Source: Streptomyces rubradiris (lineage in GTDB: Bacteria > Actinomycetota > Actinomycetes > Streptomycetales > Streptomycetaceae). Taken from it: a DNA stretch of 64,000 nucleotides. Of this stretch, positions 38,950-47,588 are shown piece by piece. Numbering within the stretch: the first letter of the stretch is position 1; the number at the start of each line of letters is the position of its first letter. The stretch is from the NCBI RefSeq assembly GCF_016860525.1, contig NZ_BNEA01000015.1, forward strand, positions 4,390,001-4,454,000, given 5' to 3'. A program made the translations under genes and the position numbers. Below the pieces are notes generated by a model that saw nothing but the letters and a program-made list of their open reading frames with translations, was not told the origin of the DNA and searched no databases.

Positions 38950-39182
38950 GCGACCAGATCGATCACGTTGATCACCACGTGCCGGTTCGACACGATGTAG
39001 GTGACGAAGCCGCCGGTGAACGCGGCGGACCAGCTGTTGTCGCGGTTGCTGGTCGCGGGCGGGCCGAACGGGTTGAGGGCGAGCCGCTTCTCCAGGCTCT
39101 CCAGGGCCTCCCGCTGAGGTCCCGGAAGCGCGGCCTTGCGCCGGGCCGCACGCTCCACGTACCTGATCGAGTACGCGCTCAC
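38943..39182 (-). CDS. RelE/ParE-like toxin candidate
   Basis: A 79-residue basic protein. The order of short helices then beta strands, with conserved basic residues (YVERAARRKAALPG near 8-21) and a hydrophobic C-terminal strand, fits the RelE/ParE fold of mRNA- or gyrase-targeting toxins. Its GTG overlaps the stop of the DUF6247 gene (GTGA), as in antitoxin-toxin operons. Fold assignment is inferred from pattern. Confidence 0.65.
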   Translation of the reverse strand: MSAYSIRYVERAARRKAALPGPQREALESLEKRLALNPFGPPATSNRDNSWSAAFTGGFVTYIVSNRHVVINVIDLVAL

Positions 39183-39505
39183 CCGCACCTGCTCGTGTCG
39201 ACGGGGTGGTTGTCGGCGTCGTAGGCGTTGCCGTCCGCGTCGTAGAAGACCAGGTCTTCCGTGTCGCCCTCCGTCATGCGCTTGACGGTCTGCTCCACCT
39301 CGTCGAGGTACCCGGGGGTGGCGCAGGCGCAGGCGAACGGGAACCACTTGTCGATCACCGCGTCGAGCCCCGGCCGGTCGAACTCCGCCGCCGCGCTCAG
39401 CCAGTCCCGCTCGAAGTCCTTCAGCCAGTCGGGGCGCCGCTGCAGAGCCGCACGGATCGCGTCCGGGGTCCTCTCGCAGGAGTTCGGATCCACCTCGTGG
39501 GCCAT
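39179..39505 (-). CDS. DUF6247-like antitoxin candidate
   Basis: A 108-residue acidic protein with the RRPDWLKDFERDWLSAA and IDKWFPFACA segments (about 22-65) that I associate with the DUF6247 family, often paired with small RelE-like proteins in streptomycetes. It lacks a recognisable DNA-binding motif. The ATG at 39505 is preferred; a frame to 39592 has no binding site. Confidence 0.65.
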   Translation of the reverse strand: MAHEVDPNSCERTPDAIRAALQRRPDWLKDFERDWLSAAAEFDRPGLDAVIDKWFPFACACATPGYLDEVEQTVKRMTEGDTEDLVFYDADGNAYDADNHPVDTSRCG

Positions 39506-39598
39506 GATCGCGCTCTCTTCTTCGGCTGGGACGGTGGGGGCGCCTGGGAGTCCACGGTAGACCGTTGCGGGGGTGCGGGACCGGTTGTGCACGAGGCG

Positions 39599-39886
39599 TC
39601 AGCGCTCGTACGCGGCGGGGATGCGGGCGCCCCTGCTGTGGGCGATGCGGATCACTTCCTCCAGGGACTCGCCGGCCCGGGTCAGCGCGAAGCGTACGGC
39701 GCGTTCGCCCGCCGTTTCGTCCGCGAGCACGGCTCTCGCGCCGGCCAGCACCTGCTCACCCGACCGCAGCTGTGCCGCCTCCACGTCGTCCGCGAGCCGG
39801 GACAGGCGGCTGCCGTCGTGGTCCGCGCTGAGATAGCAGGGCTTGCCCTCGGGGCTCGTCCAGGGCAGCAGGCGCAACTCGGCCAT
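39599..39886 (-). CDS. Small hypothetical protein beside the WhiJ/BldB-like pair
   Basis: A 95-residue protein. It resembles the short accessory proteins coded opposite Scr1/WhiJ-type regulators in streptomycetes, with a beta-rich first third and a helical rest. The ATG has GGAGA close upstream. It diverges from the HTH gene across a 119-bp gap that holds an inverted repeat. Function unknown. Confidence 0.65.
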   Translation of the reverse strand: MAELRLLPWTSPEGKPCYLSADHDGSRLSRLADDVEAAQLRSGEQVLAGARAVLADETAGERAVRFALTRAGESLEEVIRIAHSRGARIPAAYER

Positions 39887-39970
39887 GAGAAGTCTCCGTT
39901 GTGGGGGTGACGATTACGGTTCGTACCTCGATCGTCACGGACGGCGAGTAGGCTGCGGAAGAGGTGTCGT

Positions 39971-39992
39971 GTTGTCCGTGAGCAGGGACAAC
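39971..39992. promoter_or_regulatory. Inverted repeat in the WhiJ-like divergent promoter
   Basis: GTTGTCC / GGACAAC with an 8-nt spacer ends 13 bp before the HTH start, next to its GGAGGGG binding site. It is a candidate autoregulatory operator for the divergent pair. Confidence 0.55.
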
Positions 39993-40005
39993 AGGGAGGG
40001 GTGAC

Positions 40006-40830
40006 GTGGGCGAAACCGTTGACCCGGGGCCGGTGTCCGGGCGGGCCATCCTCGGGCAGACCCTGAAAGTCCTGCGCGACAAGGCCGGCAAGTCCCTGGG
40101 CCAACTGGCCGAGGACACCGGCTACGACAAGAGCTACCTGAGCCGCCTGGAGTCCGGCGAGCGCCTGTCCAAGGTGACGGTGATGGAGGACCTGGACAGC
40201 TACTACGGCACGGGTTCCCTGCTGGTCGGCCACTGGAAGGCTGCGCGCCTGGACGCCTTCAAGGACCAGTACAAGGCGTTCATGAAGCTGGAGGCTACGG
40301 CGCGGATCATGTGGATGTTCACGCCGGGTGTGCCAGGGCTCATCCAGACCGAGGACTTCGCTCAAGAAGTGCTGTCGGGACCTCAGACAACGCTCGAGGA
40401 CGACGACTGGGTTGAGGAGCAGGTAGCGGCCAGGCTTGGACGGCAGTACCTGTTGCGACAGAAGCCGGAGCCCAGCGTCCGGATCATCATGGATGAATAC
40501 GCGTTCCGGCGTCCGGCGGCCGTCCAGAAGACCTGGGAGGAGCAGCTGATCCGCATAGAGGCCGTTGCGATGCTGCCGAATGTGGCGCTCCAAGTGCTGC
40601 CGTTTACCGCCGGACTCCATCACCACATGCATGCGTCGCTGACGTTGCTGTGGCAGAAGGACGCGACGGGAGTGGCCTACGTAGAAGGCAGCACCCGGGG
40701 CGAGTTGACCGAGGATCCGGACAGTGTTCTGCGCCACAGACTGTCCTACGATCGGCTCCGGGACATGGCGTTGTCCCCCACGGACTCGCTCGGGTTCATC
40801 AGGGACCTACTGGAGGAGCACAGATCATGA
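40006..40830 (+). CDS. XRE-type regulator with DUF5753 (Scr1/WhiJ-like)
   Basis: A 274-residue protein. The helix-turn-helix (about 14-70) contains SLGQLAEDTGYDKSYLSRLESG. The DUF5753 domain (about 85-270) is shared with WhiJ, AbaA-type and Scr1 regulators of Streptomyces development and antibiotic production. The GTG start has GGAGGGG about 6 nt upstream. Its stop overlaps the ATG of a DUF397 gene, the standard partner. Confidence 0.9.
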   Translation: MGETVDPGPVSGRAILGQTLKVLRDKAGKSLGQLAEDTGYDKSYLSRLESGERLSKVTVMEDLDSYYGTGSLLVGHWKAARLDAFKDQYKAFMKLEATARIMWMFTPGVPGLIQTEDFAQEVLSGPQTTLEDDDWVEEQVAARLGRQYLLRQKPEPSVRIIMDEYAFRRPAAVQKTWEEQLIRIEAVAMLPNVALQVLPFTAGLHHHMHASLTLLWQKDATGVAYVEGSTRGELTEDPDSVLRHRLSYDRLRDMALSPTDSLGFIRDLLEEHRS

Positions 40831-41048
40831 ACCGCAACCTCGACCTCAGCAGCGCGGCTTGGCGCAAGTCGAGCTACAGCGACGGAGGAGCCAACAACTG
40901 CGTCGAGGTTGCCGACGGCTACCCGGGTGTTGTCCCGGTCCGCGACAGCAAAACCCCCGCCTCCCGGCCCTTGGTTCTCTCGGCCGTTTCCTGGGTCGGG
41001 TTGGTGGACGGGATCAAGCGTGGGTGGGGCGTGCGCACGTGCGGGTGA
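40827..41048 (+). CDS. DUF397 (BldB-like) small protein
   Basis: A 73-residue protein of the BldB-related DUF397 family. The W-x-K-S-S-Y-S start (residues 12-18), NNCVEVA (24-30), VPVRDSK (about 38-44) and the final FxxFxxxx-like VSWVGLVDGIK are typical. ATGA overlap couples it to the WhiJ-like gene; such pairs act together, the small protein modulating the regulator. Confidence 0.9.
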   Translation: MNRNLDLSSAAWRKSSYSDGGANNCVEVADGYPGVVPVRDSKTPASRPLVLSAVSWVGLVDGIKRGWGVRTCG

Positions 41049-41113
41049 TGTGAGGCGTCCATGGTCGCCGTCAGCCGCCCCGTAACCGAGGCGGCTGACG
41101 GCGTGTCCCACAC

Positions 41114-43165
41114 TCAGGACGCCGAAGGAGTCCAGTCCCCCAACCAGTCACCGATCTCCTGGCCGGAGGCCTGCGCGTCGGTCAGTTGGGGGCGGTCCGT
41201 GCTTGCCGCTCCCGCGCCCGCGCCCGTGTTCTTGTATTCCGCGAAGCGGTCGTCCTTCCAGGAGAAGCCGCTCATGTCGGTCCAGGGGGTTGTTTTGATC
41301 GCCGCGCTCAACGACGTGTTGCGGACCGTGGTCTGCGGGTCCAGCGTGGCGTCGCCGCCGGCGTGCCAGGGGCGGCCCAGGTAGAAGGTGCGGTCGGAGA
41401 CGTCGCCCGAAACCGTCGAGTTGGCTATCAGGATGCCCTTGCGGTTCGCCGCCGTGGACGGGGCCGTCACGTAACCCGCCGACGTGCCGTTCCAGCGCTT
41501 CTTCAGGGTGATGACCGACTTGTCGATCACCGCGGTCGCCCGGCCGAAGATGAAGTCGACGTTGCCGATCACGTACGAGTTGGTCATGTAGACCCGGCCG
41601 AGGCGGTCCTTCGACGCCGTGTCCAGGAGGAGGGTGTCCTGGTCGCCGGAGACGATCACCCCGTCCAGGAAGATCTTGTCGGACGCCGTGCGGAGCGCCA
41701 CCGCCTGCTGCGCGATGTCCTGGTGGGCCGCCTCGTCGAAGTCGTTCGTGATGCTGAGGTTGCGCGCCTGGAAGTCGTCGGCCTCCACGGCCACGGTCGC
41801 GCTGCCGCCGGTGCCGTACGTGCCCGAGCCGTCCGGCTTGGGCGTCCCGGACGCGTTGTTGTAGACGATCACCGTGTCCTTGCGGCTGGCGCCCGTGCCC
41901 TGGATCGTGACGTGCGGCTTGTTCGACGGGATCTTCACCGTCTCGCGGTAGGTGCCGGGCTTCACCGCGATGACCACCCGGGACGGGTTGTTCGCCGGGA
42001 CCGCGTTCACGGCCGCCTGGACGGACGTGTACTGGCCCGAGCCGTCCTTGGCAACCATCAGCGTGGTGGCCGCCGCCTTGGCCGTCTTCGTGGTCGTGCC
42101 CAGGGAACTACGCGGACCGGCGCCCGACTTCACCACCGACGGGACGTCCGCCGCCTTGTCCGGTGTGTACGCGTAGTAGCTCCTCGGGTCCCACGACCCG
42201 CCCGTGCCGCCGCTCTCGTTGCGGCCGCTCGTGCCCGAGAAGACGTTGCCTCGCTGCACGAGGGTGGCCGTCGAGTCCCTGATCACCGGGTTGGCCAGGC
42301 CCTGGAAGTACGAGTTCTCCAGCAGCATGTTCGTCCTGCCGCGCGCGTAGTTGCCGTAGGACGCCTTGATCGTCGTACCCGGCTCGTCCACCAGGTAGTT
42401 GTTGTACAGGTGGGCGTGGGCCACATTGTCCGTGGACGGGTTGCGCTGCTCGGTCTCGCGGATCCAGTTGTGGTGGATGGTGATGTCCGCCGTGGTGTTC
42501 TCGGTCCAGCCGATGCCGAACGCCTTGTTCTCCTGGCCGAGCCGGTTCCAGGACACGGTCAGGTACGTGGTGTCCTTGCGGCTGTCGATCAGCCCGTCCG
42601 CCATGTGCCGGATGTCGTTGTGGTCGATCCAGACGTGGTGGGCGCCGTCCATCTGGATGCCGTCGTAGTCGTGCTCCTTGTCGTTCCAGACGCCCTGGTA
42701 CGCGTCCCGGATCGTCAGGTTCCGGATGATCACGTTGTGGACGCCCTGGCCCAGGAAGAAGCCGCCGCCGACGATCTGGCCCGAGGTGCCGGCGCCGATG
42801 ATGGTCTTGTCCGACTGGACCTTGATCTCCTTGCCGACCGGGTCCATCGTGATGGCCGCGGCCACGACGATGATGTACGGCTTGTCGGCGGTGGCGTACT
42901 TCTCCAGGTCCGCGAGGGTCTTCACGGTGACGATCTCGCCGCCGCGCCCGCCGTACGTGCCGTTCTGCCCGAGCGCGTTCACCGAGGCGAACCCGTCGGC
43001 GGCCTGCGTGGCCCACGCCGGTACGGCGGTCGCGGCCGACGCGTGCGACGAACCGCCGGGGCCGAGCAGGCCGTAGCCGAGTCCGCCCGCCGCCGCGAGC
43101 GCGAGCGGCAGCCCGACCGCGAACGCGGCACGGCTCCTGCGGTGACGGGGAGTGCGAGTGCTCAT
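41114..43165 (-). CDS. Secreted pectate lyase (PL1) - pectinesterase (CE8) fusion
   Basis: A 683-residue exported enzyme. The signal peptide (about 1-45, basic start) precedes a polysaccharide lyase 1 domain (about 48-345) with WIDHNDIRHMADGLIDSRK and the conserved Ser-Trp-Asn-Arg segment. A linker (about 345-365) follows, then a pectin methylesterase domain (about 367-680) with GDQDTL (near 508), GNVDFIFGRA (near 538) and LGRPW (near 594). The two activities act in series: de-esterification of pectin and then eliminative cleavage. The single-chain arrangement is unusual. Confidence 0.92.
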   Translation of the reverse strand: MSTRTPRHRRSRAAFAVGLPLALAAAGGLGYGLLGPGGSSHASAATAVPAWATQAADGFASVNALGQNGTYGGRGGEIVTVKTLADLEKYATADKPYIIVVAAAITMDPVGKEIKVQSDKTIIGAGTSGQIVGGGFFLGQGVHNVIIRNLTIRDAYQGVWNDKEHDYDGIQMDGAHHVWIDHNDIRHMADGLIDSRKDTTYLTVSWNRLGQENKAFGIGWTENTTADITIHHNWIRETEQRNPSTDNVAHAHLYNNYLVDEPGTTIKASYGNYARGRTNMLLENSYFQGLANPVIRDSTATLVQRGNVFSGTSGRNESGGTGGSWDPRSYYAYTPDKAADVPSVVKSGAGPRSSLGTTTKTAKAAATTLMVAKDGSGQYTSVQAAVNAVPANNPSRVVIAVKPGTYRETVKIPSNKPHVTIQGTGASRKDTVIVYNNASGTPKPDGSGTYGTGGSATVAVEADDFQARNLSITNDFDEAAHQDIAQQAVALRTASDKIFLDGVIVSGDQDTLLLDTASKDRLGRVYMTNSYVIGNVDFIFGRATAVIDKSVITLKKRWNGTSAGYVTAPSTAANRKGILIANSTVSGDVSDRTFYLGRPWHAGGDATLDPQTTVRNTSLSAAIKTTPWTDMSGFSWKDDRFAEYKNTGAGAGAASTDRPQLTDAQASGQEIGDWLGDWTPSAS

Positions 43166-43243
43166 GAGCGACTCCAGGTGTGGTCCGTGTGGGGGTGCCA
43201 CACCGGAGTCGCCGCGGGACGCGGAAAGGTTGCCGGGCGGCGG

Positions 43244-44023
43244 TCAGCCCGCTATGTGGAGGCCGAAGCCCGTGCGGCCCGGCAGCTCCAGGCCCTCGCG
43301 CAGGCGCATCGACGGCATCTCGTAGTCGCCGTGGTTCTGGCGGCGGTAGGGGATCGGGTCGGTGTCCTCCAGGGTCAGCAGCCGCTTCTTCCACCGCTCG
43401 GCCGCGTCCGCGAAGGCCTCGGCGGACATCCGTACCGTCCGGTGCAGGACGAACGGCGGCAGCACGTCCATGCCGGGGTGGTAGAGGATGCCGTGCTGGA
43501 TCGGGAACAGCAGGTCGTCGATGGGGCCGTTGATGCCCCGGTCCGAGTACTGGGACTCGGGGCCGCCGACCGTCACCGACAGCATGGCGCGCCTGCCCTT
43601 CAGGGTGCCGTCGCCGAAGCGGTCGCCGTACCGGGTCTCGTTGTGCTCGCCGACGCCGTACCCGAAGCCGTAGGTGTACACCCGGTCCACCCAGCCCTTG
43701 AGGATCGCCGGCATCGAGTACCACCACAGCGGGAACTGGAGGATCACGGTGTCCGCCCACAGCAGCTTCTCCTGCTCGGCCCGGATGTCGGCGGACAGCG
43801 CGCCGGACTCGAAGGCGCGGCCGGAGTCGTGGACCACGTCCAGCGGGCTGGAGGCGGCGTCGCCGAAGTCGTCCGCGTCGACGGTGGGCTTCCAGTCCAT
43901 CGCGTACAGGTCGCTGACCCGCACCTCGTGCCCCGCTCCGGTCAGCGTCTCCACCGCGATGTCGGTGAGCGCGCCGTTCAGCGACCGCCGCTCGGGGTGG
44001 GCGTGCACGATGAAGACCTTCAT
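43244..44023 (-). CDS. Flavodoxin-fold NAD(P)H quinone oxidoreductase
   Basis: A 259-residue protein of the NQO1/MdaB/YwrO type. The N-terminal VFIVHAHPERRSLNGAL (3-19) is the flavin phosphate loop, and the WADTVILQFPLWWYSMPAILKGW segment (about 85-107) holds the family PLWWYxMPAxLKxW motif. It reduces quinones or similar electrophiles by two electrons. It diverges from an XRE regulator gene, which probably controls it. The longer frame upstream of 44023 runs under that regulator. Confidence 0.9.
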   Translation of the reverse strand: MKVFIVHAHPERRSLNGALTDIAVETLTGAGHEVRVSDLYAMDWKPTVDADDFGDAASSPLDVVHDSGRAFESGALSADIRAEQEKLLWADTVILQFPLWWYSMPAILKGWVDRVYTYGFGYGVGEHNETRYGDRFGDGTLKGRRAMLSVTVGGPESQYSDRGINGPIDDLLFPIQHGILYHPGMDVLPPFVLHRTVRMSAEAFADAAERWKKRLLTLEDTDPIPYRRQNHGDYEMPSMRLREGLELPGRTGFGLHIAG

Positions 44024-44169
44024 GTTCTGCTCCTGCTCGGTTGGATCGGGATGCCCTCGATCCTGGCCGGACCGACGCCCGCGATTCAGGGGCGCTTCCT
44101 CCGTAGGCCCGGACTTCCTGGTACTGGCGGGGCCACCCAGCCGGGCCGTCGCGCGCGGATACTGGAGCG

Positions 44170-45030
44170 ATGGACGATCTGGCTGACTTCCTGCGCACCC
44201 GGCGGGCCCGGGTCCGCCCCGAGAGCGTCGGCATCCGCCCGGATTCCCGGCGCCGCGTGACCGGGCTGCGGCGCGAGGAGGTCGCGCACCTGTCGGGCGT
44301 GAGCGTCGACTACTACGTCCGGCTGGAGCAGGGCCGGGCCCGGCAGCCGTCGGTGCAGGTGCTCGACGCGCTCGCCCGGGTCCTCGGCCTGGACGACGTG
44401 GAACGCGAGCACCTGCACCGGCTCGCCCGCAGGGCGGTGGGCGAGCCCCGGCGGGCCACCTCGGCACGGCCGCGCCCCGGACTGCTGCGGGTGCTGGAGC
44501 TGATCGGCGACGCCCCCGCGTTCCTCATCGACCACCGGCTGACCGTGCTGGCCGCGAACCGGCTCGGCGACATGATCTACAGCCGGCCGGCCGAGGGCCT
44601 GAACATCGCCCGGCACATCTTCCTGACCGAGGAGGGGCGGGCGCTGTTCGCGGACTGGGAGAACTGCACCCTCGACATCGTCGGCCATCTGCGGCTGGCG
44701 GCCGGCCGCTGCCCCGGCGACCGGGAACTGGCCGCCCTCATCGGCGAACTCGCCATGCACAGCGAACGCTTCCGGCAGCTGTGGGCGCGCGCCGACGTCC
44801 GCACCCGCACCCACGGCCCCAAGGCGTACCACCACCCGGCGGTCGGCTACCTGGAACTGCACCAGGAGAACTTCGCCCTCCCGGACGTCACCGGCGCGGA
44901 GCTGATCATCCAGTCGGCCGCCCCCGGCACCGCCGCCCACGACAGCCTGCGCCTGCTGGCCAGCCTCGGCGCGACCGGCCGGCGAGCCCCGGTCGCCGAC
45001 CGGCCCGAGCGGGCCGCGGACGGGGCCTGA
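44170..45030 (+). CDS. MmyB-like helix-turn-helix transcriptional regulator
   Basis: A 286-residue regulator. The XRE domain (about 5-80) contains GLRREEVAHLSGVSVDYYVRLEQG (split over recognition helices). The C-terminal MmyB ligand-binding PAS-like domain (about 105-265) includes the SRPAEGLNIARHIF segment and the HPAVGYLEL strand. It is divergent from the quinone reductase gene with a 146-bp gap, the common arrangement for this family and its oxidoreductase target. Confidence 0.9.
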   Translation: MDDLADFLRTRRARVRPESVGIRPDSRRRVTGLRREEVAHLSGVSVDYYVRLEQGRARQPSVQVLDALARVLGLDDVEREHLHRLARRAVGEPRRATSARPRPGLLRVLELIGDAPAFLIDHRLTVLAANRLGDMIYSRPAEGLNIARHIFLTEEGRALFADWENCTLDIVGHLRLAAGRCPGDRELAALIGELAMHSERFRQLWARADVRTRTHGPKAYHHPAVGYLELHQENFALPDVTGAELIIQSAAPGTAAHDSLRLLASLGATGRRAPVADRPERAADGA

Positions 45031-45031
45031 C

Positions 45032-46492
45032 TCAGCCGGCCGCCGTCTGAGGCGCTTCCGGCGGCGGGGTCGGGGCGCCCGGCAGGCGGACCGTGACCAC
45101 CGTGCCGGTGCCCTCGGCGCGGGCCAGGGTGACCTTGCCGCCCGCCTGCTGGACCGTACGGGCCACGATGGACAGGCCGAGACCCGAGCCGGGCAGGGCG
45201 CGGGCGCTGGGGGAGCGCCAGAACCGGTCGAAGACGTGCGGGAGTTCCTGCTCGGGGATGCCGGGGCCGTGGTCGCGGACGGTCAGCACGCCCGCGTGCA
45301 GCGCCACCTCGATCGTGCCGCCCTCGGGGCTGAACTTCACCGCGTTGTCCAGGATGTTGACCACGGCCCGCTCCAGCGCGGACGGCTCCGCCCGCACGTA
45401 CCAGGGCTCCAGGTCGGCGGTGATCGACAGCTCCGGGCCGCGCAGCCGGGCCCGGCGCAGCGCCGCCTCCACGGTGTCCCGGAACGAGACGACCTGTACC
45501 CGCTCGCCGCGCTGTCCCTCCGAGCGGGACAGCTCCTGGAGGTCGCCGATCAGCGCGGCCAGCTCCGTCATCTGCGCCTTCACCGAGGCGAGCAGCGCCT
45601 TGCGGTCCTCGGGCGGCAGCGGGCGGCCCGTCTCCTCGCTGCGGGTCAGCAGCTCGATGTTGGTGCGCAACGACGTCAGGGGCGTACGGAGTTCATGGCC
45701 GGCGTCGGCGATCAACTGCTGCTGGAGGTCGCGGGAGCTGGCCAGTGAGGCGGTCATCGAGTTGAACGACCGGGACAGCCGGGCCACCTCGTCCTCGCTG
45801 TCCTCCTCCACCGGGATGCGCACGCTCAGATCCTCGGTACGGGCCACGTGCTCCACGGCCTCCGTCAGCCGGTCCACCGGCCGCAGCCCGACCCGCGCCA
45901 CCGCGAGCCCCGCCGCGCCGGCGCCGAGGACCCCGATGGCCGACACCAGCAGCAGGATCAGCGCGAGGTCGTTGAGGTTCTGCTGGGTGCTCTTGAGCGG
46001 CATCGCGATGAGCACGCCGACGTTGGGCCCGCGCTCGCCGGTCGAGGACGCGGTGGCCAGCAGCGGCCGGGTGAGCACCCGTACGTCGTTGCCCTCGCTG
46101 TCGGTGCCGTTGCGGAAGTAGAGCGTGCCGACGTCCAGGTTCCGGATCTCCGACTTGTCGGCCGCCGTGACGTTGATCTTCACCGAGGCGCCCCCGAACA
46201 GGCAGACCTTGCCGTCCTCCGTGACCACCTGGGAGTACCGGTCCCGGAACGGGTTGTCGGACGGCGGGGTGTCCGTGCAGCGGGCCAGGGCCAGCAGCAC
46301 CTGGTCGGGCTGGGTGTTGTTCTTCAGCGACTTGCGCAGATCGTCGTCCACTTGGTCGTACAGCTTGCGCTCCACGATGAACCAGCAGGTCATCGACACC
46401 GCGGCCACCGCGAACGCCACCGCCGCCGCGACCAGCATCGCCAGCCGTGCCCGGATCGGCAGCGCCCGGTACCGGCGCAGCAGACGTTTCAC
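45032..46492 (-). CDS. Sensor histidine kinase (MprB/CutS-like)
   Basis: A 486-residue membrane kinase. Two membrane helices (about 18-40 and 163-185) flank a 120-residue extracytoplasmic sensor, followed by HAMP (about 190-240), HisKA with [17 protein letters not shown] (phospho-His near 258) and HATPase_c with [14 protein letters not shown] and DHGPGIP. The GTG start overlaps the stop of the response regulator gene. It faces an HtrA-like protease gene upstream, resembling mycobacterial MprAB-PepD. Confidence 0.92.
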   Translation of the reverse strand: MKRLLRRYRALPIRARLAMLVAAAVAFAVAAVSMTCWFIVERKLYDQVDDDLRKSLKNNTQPDQVLLALARCTDTPPSDNPFRDRYSQVVTEDGKVCLFGGASVKINVTAADKSEIRNLDVGTLYFRNGTDSEGNDVRVLTRPLLATASSTGERGPNVGVLIAMPLKSTQQNLNDLALILLLVSAIGVLGAGAAGLAVARVGLRPVDRLTEAVEHVARTEDLSVRIPVEEDSEDEVARLSRSFNSMTASLASSRDLQQQLIADAGHELRTPLTSLRTNIELLTRSEETGRPLPPEDRKALLASVKAQMTELAALIGDLQELSRSEGQRGERVQVVSFRDTVEAALRRARLRGPELSITADLEPWYVRAEPSALERAVVNILDNAVKFSPEGGTIEVALHAGVLTVRDHGPGIPEQELPHVFDRFWRSPSARALPGSGLGLSIVARTVQQAGGKVTLARAEGTGTVVTVRLPGAPTPPPEAPQTAAG

Positions 46493-47223
46493 TCGGCGCC
46501 GCCCTGCCTCAGGACGTAGCCCACGCCCCGCACCGTGTGCACCAGGCGCGGCTCGCCGCCCGCCTCGGTCTTGCGGCGCAGGTACATCACGTACACGTCC
46601 AGCGAGTTGGAGGACGGCTCGAAGTCGAAGCCCCACACCGCCTTCAGGATCTGCTCCCGGGTGAGCACCTGGCGCGGATGGGCCATGAACATCTCCAGCA
46701 GGGTGAACTCGGTGCGGGTCAGCTCCACCGGCCGCTCGCCCCGGGTCACCTCCCGGGTGGCCAGGTTCATCCGCAGGTCGGCGAAGGTGAGCGCCTCGTC
46801 CTGCCGGGCCTCGGCGGACACGCCCGCCGCGTAGGAGCTGCGGCGCAGCAGCGCCCGGATCCGGGCGAACAGCTCGTCCAGCTCGAACGGCTTGACCAGG
46901 TAGTCGTCGGCGCCCGCGTCCAGGCCGGTCACCCGGTCGCCGACCGTGTCGCGGGCGGTGAGCATCAGGATCGGGGTGGTGTCCCCCGCGCCCCGGATGC
47001 GGCGGGCCGCCGTCAGACCGTCCATGCGGGGCATCTGGATGTCCAGCACGACCAGGTCCGGCCGGTAGGCGCCCGCCTTCTCCAGGGCGTCCGCCCCGTC
47101 GACGGCGACCTCGGTGTCGTACCCCTCGAAGGCCAGGCTGCGCTGCAGGGCCTCGCGCACGGCCGGCTCGTCGTCGACGATCAGGATGCGCTGGGGGTCA
47201 CGGTCGCCTTCGGCGGGGCTCAT
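46489..47223 (-). CDS. OmpR-family response regulator (MprA-like)
   Basis: A 244-residue regulator. The receiver domain (about 12-125) has the acidic pair in VDDEP, phospho-acceptor Asp in [10 protein letters not shown] (near 58) and Lys in YLVKPF (near 108). A winged-helix output domain (about 145-238) includes [15 protein letters not shown] and [14 protein letters not shown] at 47223. It is coupled to the kinase by a 4-nt overlap. Confidence 0.93.
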   Translation of the reverse strand: MSPAEGDRDPQRILIVDDEPAVREALQRSLAFEGYDTEVAVDGADALEKAGAYRPDLVVLDIQMPRMDGLTAARRIRGAGDTTPILMLTARDTVGDRVTGLDAGADDYLVKPFELDELFARIRALLRRSSYAAGVSAEARQDEALTFADLRMNLATREVTRGERPVELTRTEFTLLEMFMAHPRQVLTREQILKAVWGFDFEPSSNSLDVYVMYLRRKTEAGGEPRLVHTVRGVGYVLRQGGAE

Positions 47224-47313
47224 CGCTCGCGGTTCCTCGGGGTGCGGTGGGACGGATGCGGTCGTCTCTCAGCGTGCCACGTCAGGCGGGCCGGTGAGGG
47301 ACGCGCGGGCCGG

Positions 47314-47541
47314 TCAGGTCCGGACCGTGCTCAGCCGGTGCAGCGGAACCTTGCGGCGGTGCCGGCGGACGGCGGAGGTGCGCAGCCCCATCAGCTGCGG
47401 GACCGGGGTCACGGCCCGGGTCGCCACCTCGGGGGCGCGGGGCGCCGGTACGGGGACATGCAGCTCGGACACGATGGACAGGGCCAGGGTGAGGCCGGCG
47501 GGGCCGCGTTCGGCCATGCGGTGCGGAACGTGCTTGATCAT
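47314..47541 (-). CDS. Small basic hypothetical protein between two-component and HtrA genes
   Basis: A 75-residue basic protein with no hydrophobic signal. Its start is well supported by AGGAGCAGG 7 nt before the ATG, which favours a real gene despite the short length. It lies on the same strand as the flanking protease and regulator genes. Function unknown. Confidence 0.55.
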   Translation of the reverse strand: MIKHVPHRMAERGPAGLTLALSIVSELHVPVPAPRAPEVATRAVTPVPQLMGLRTSAVRRHRRKVPLHRLSTVRT

Positions 47542-47588
47542 GACCTGCTCCTTGCTGACTCGTGCGCCGGCTGGGGCGCGTGAGTGGT

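Noticed and set aside
41186..44260. A 1024-residue plus-strand frame
   Set aside because: It is antisense to the pectinase fusion and the quinone reductase, both of which have clear catalytic motifs.
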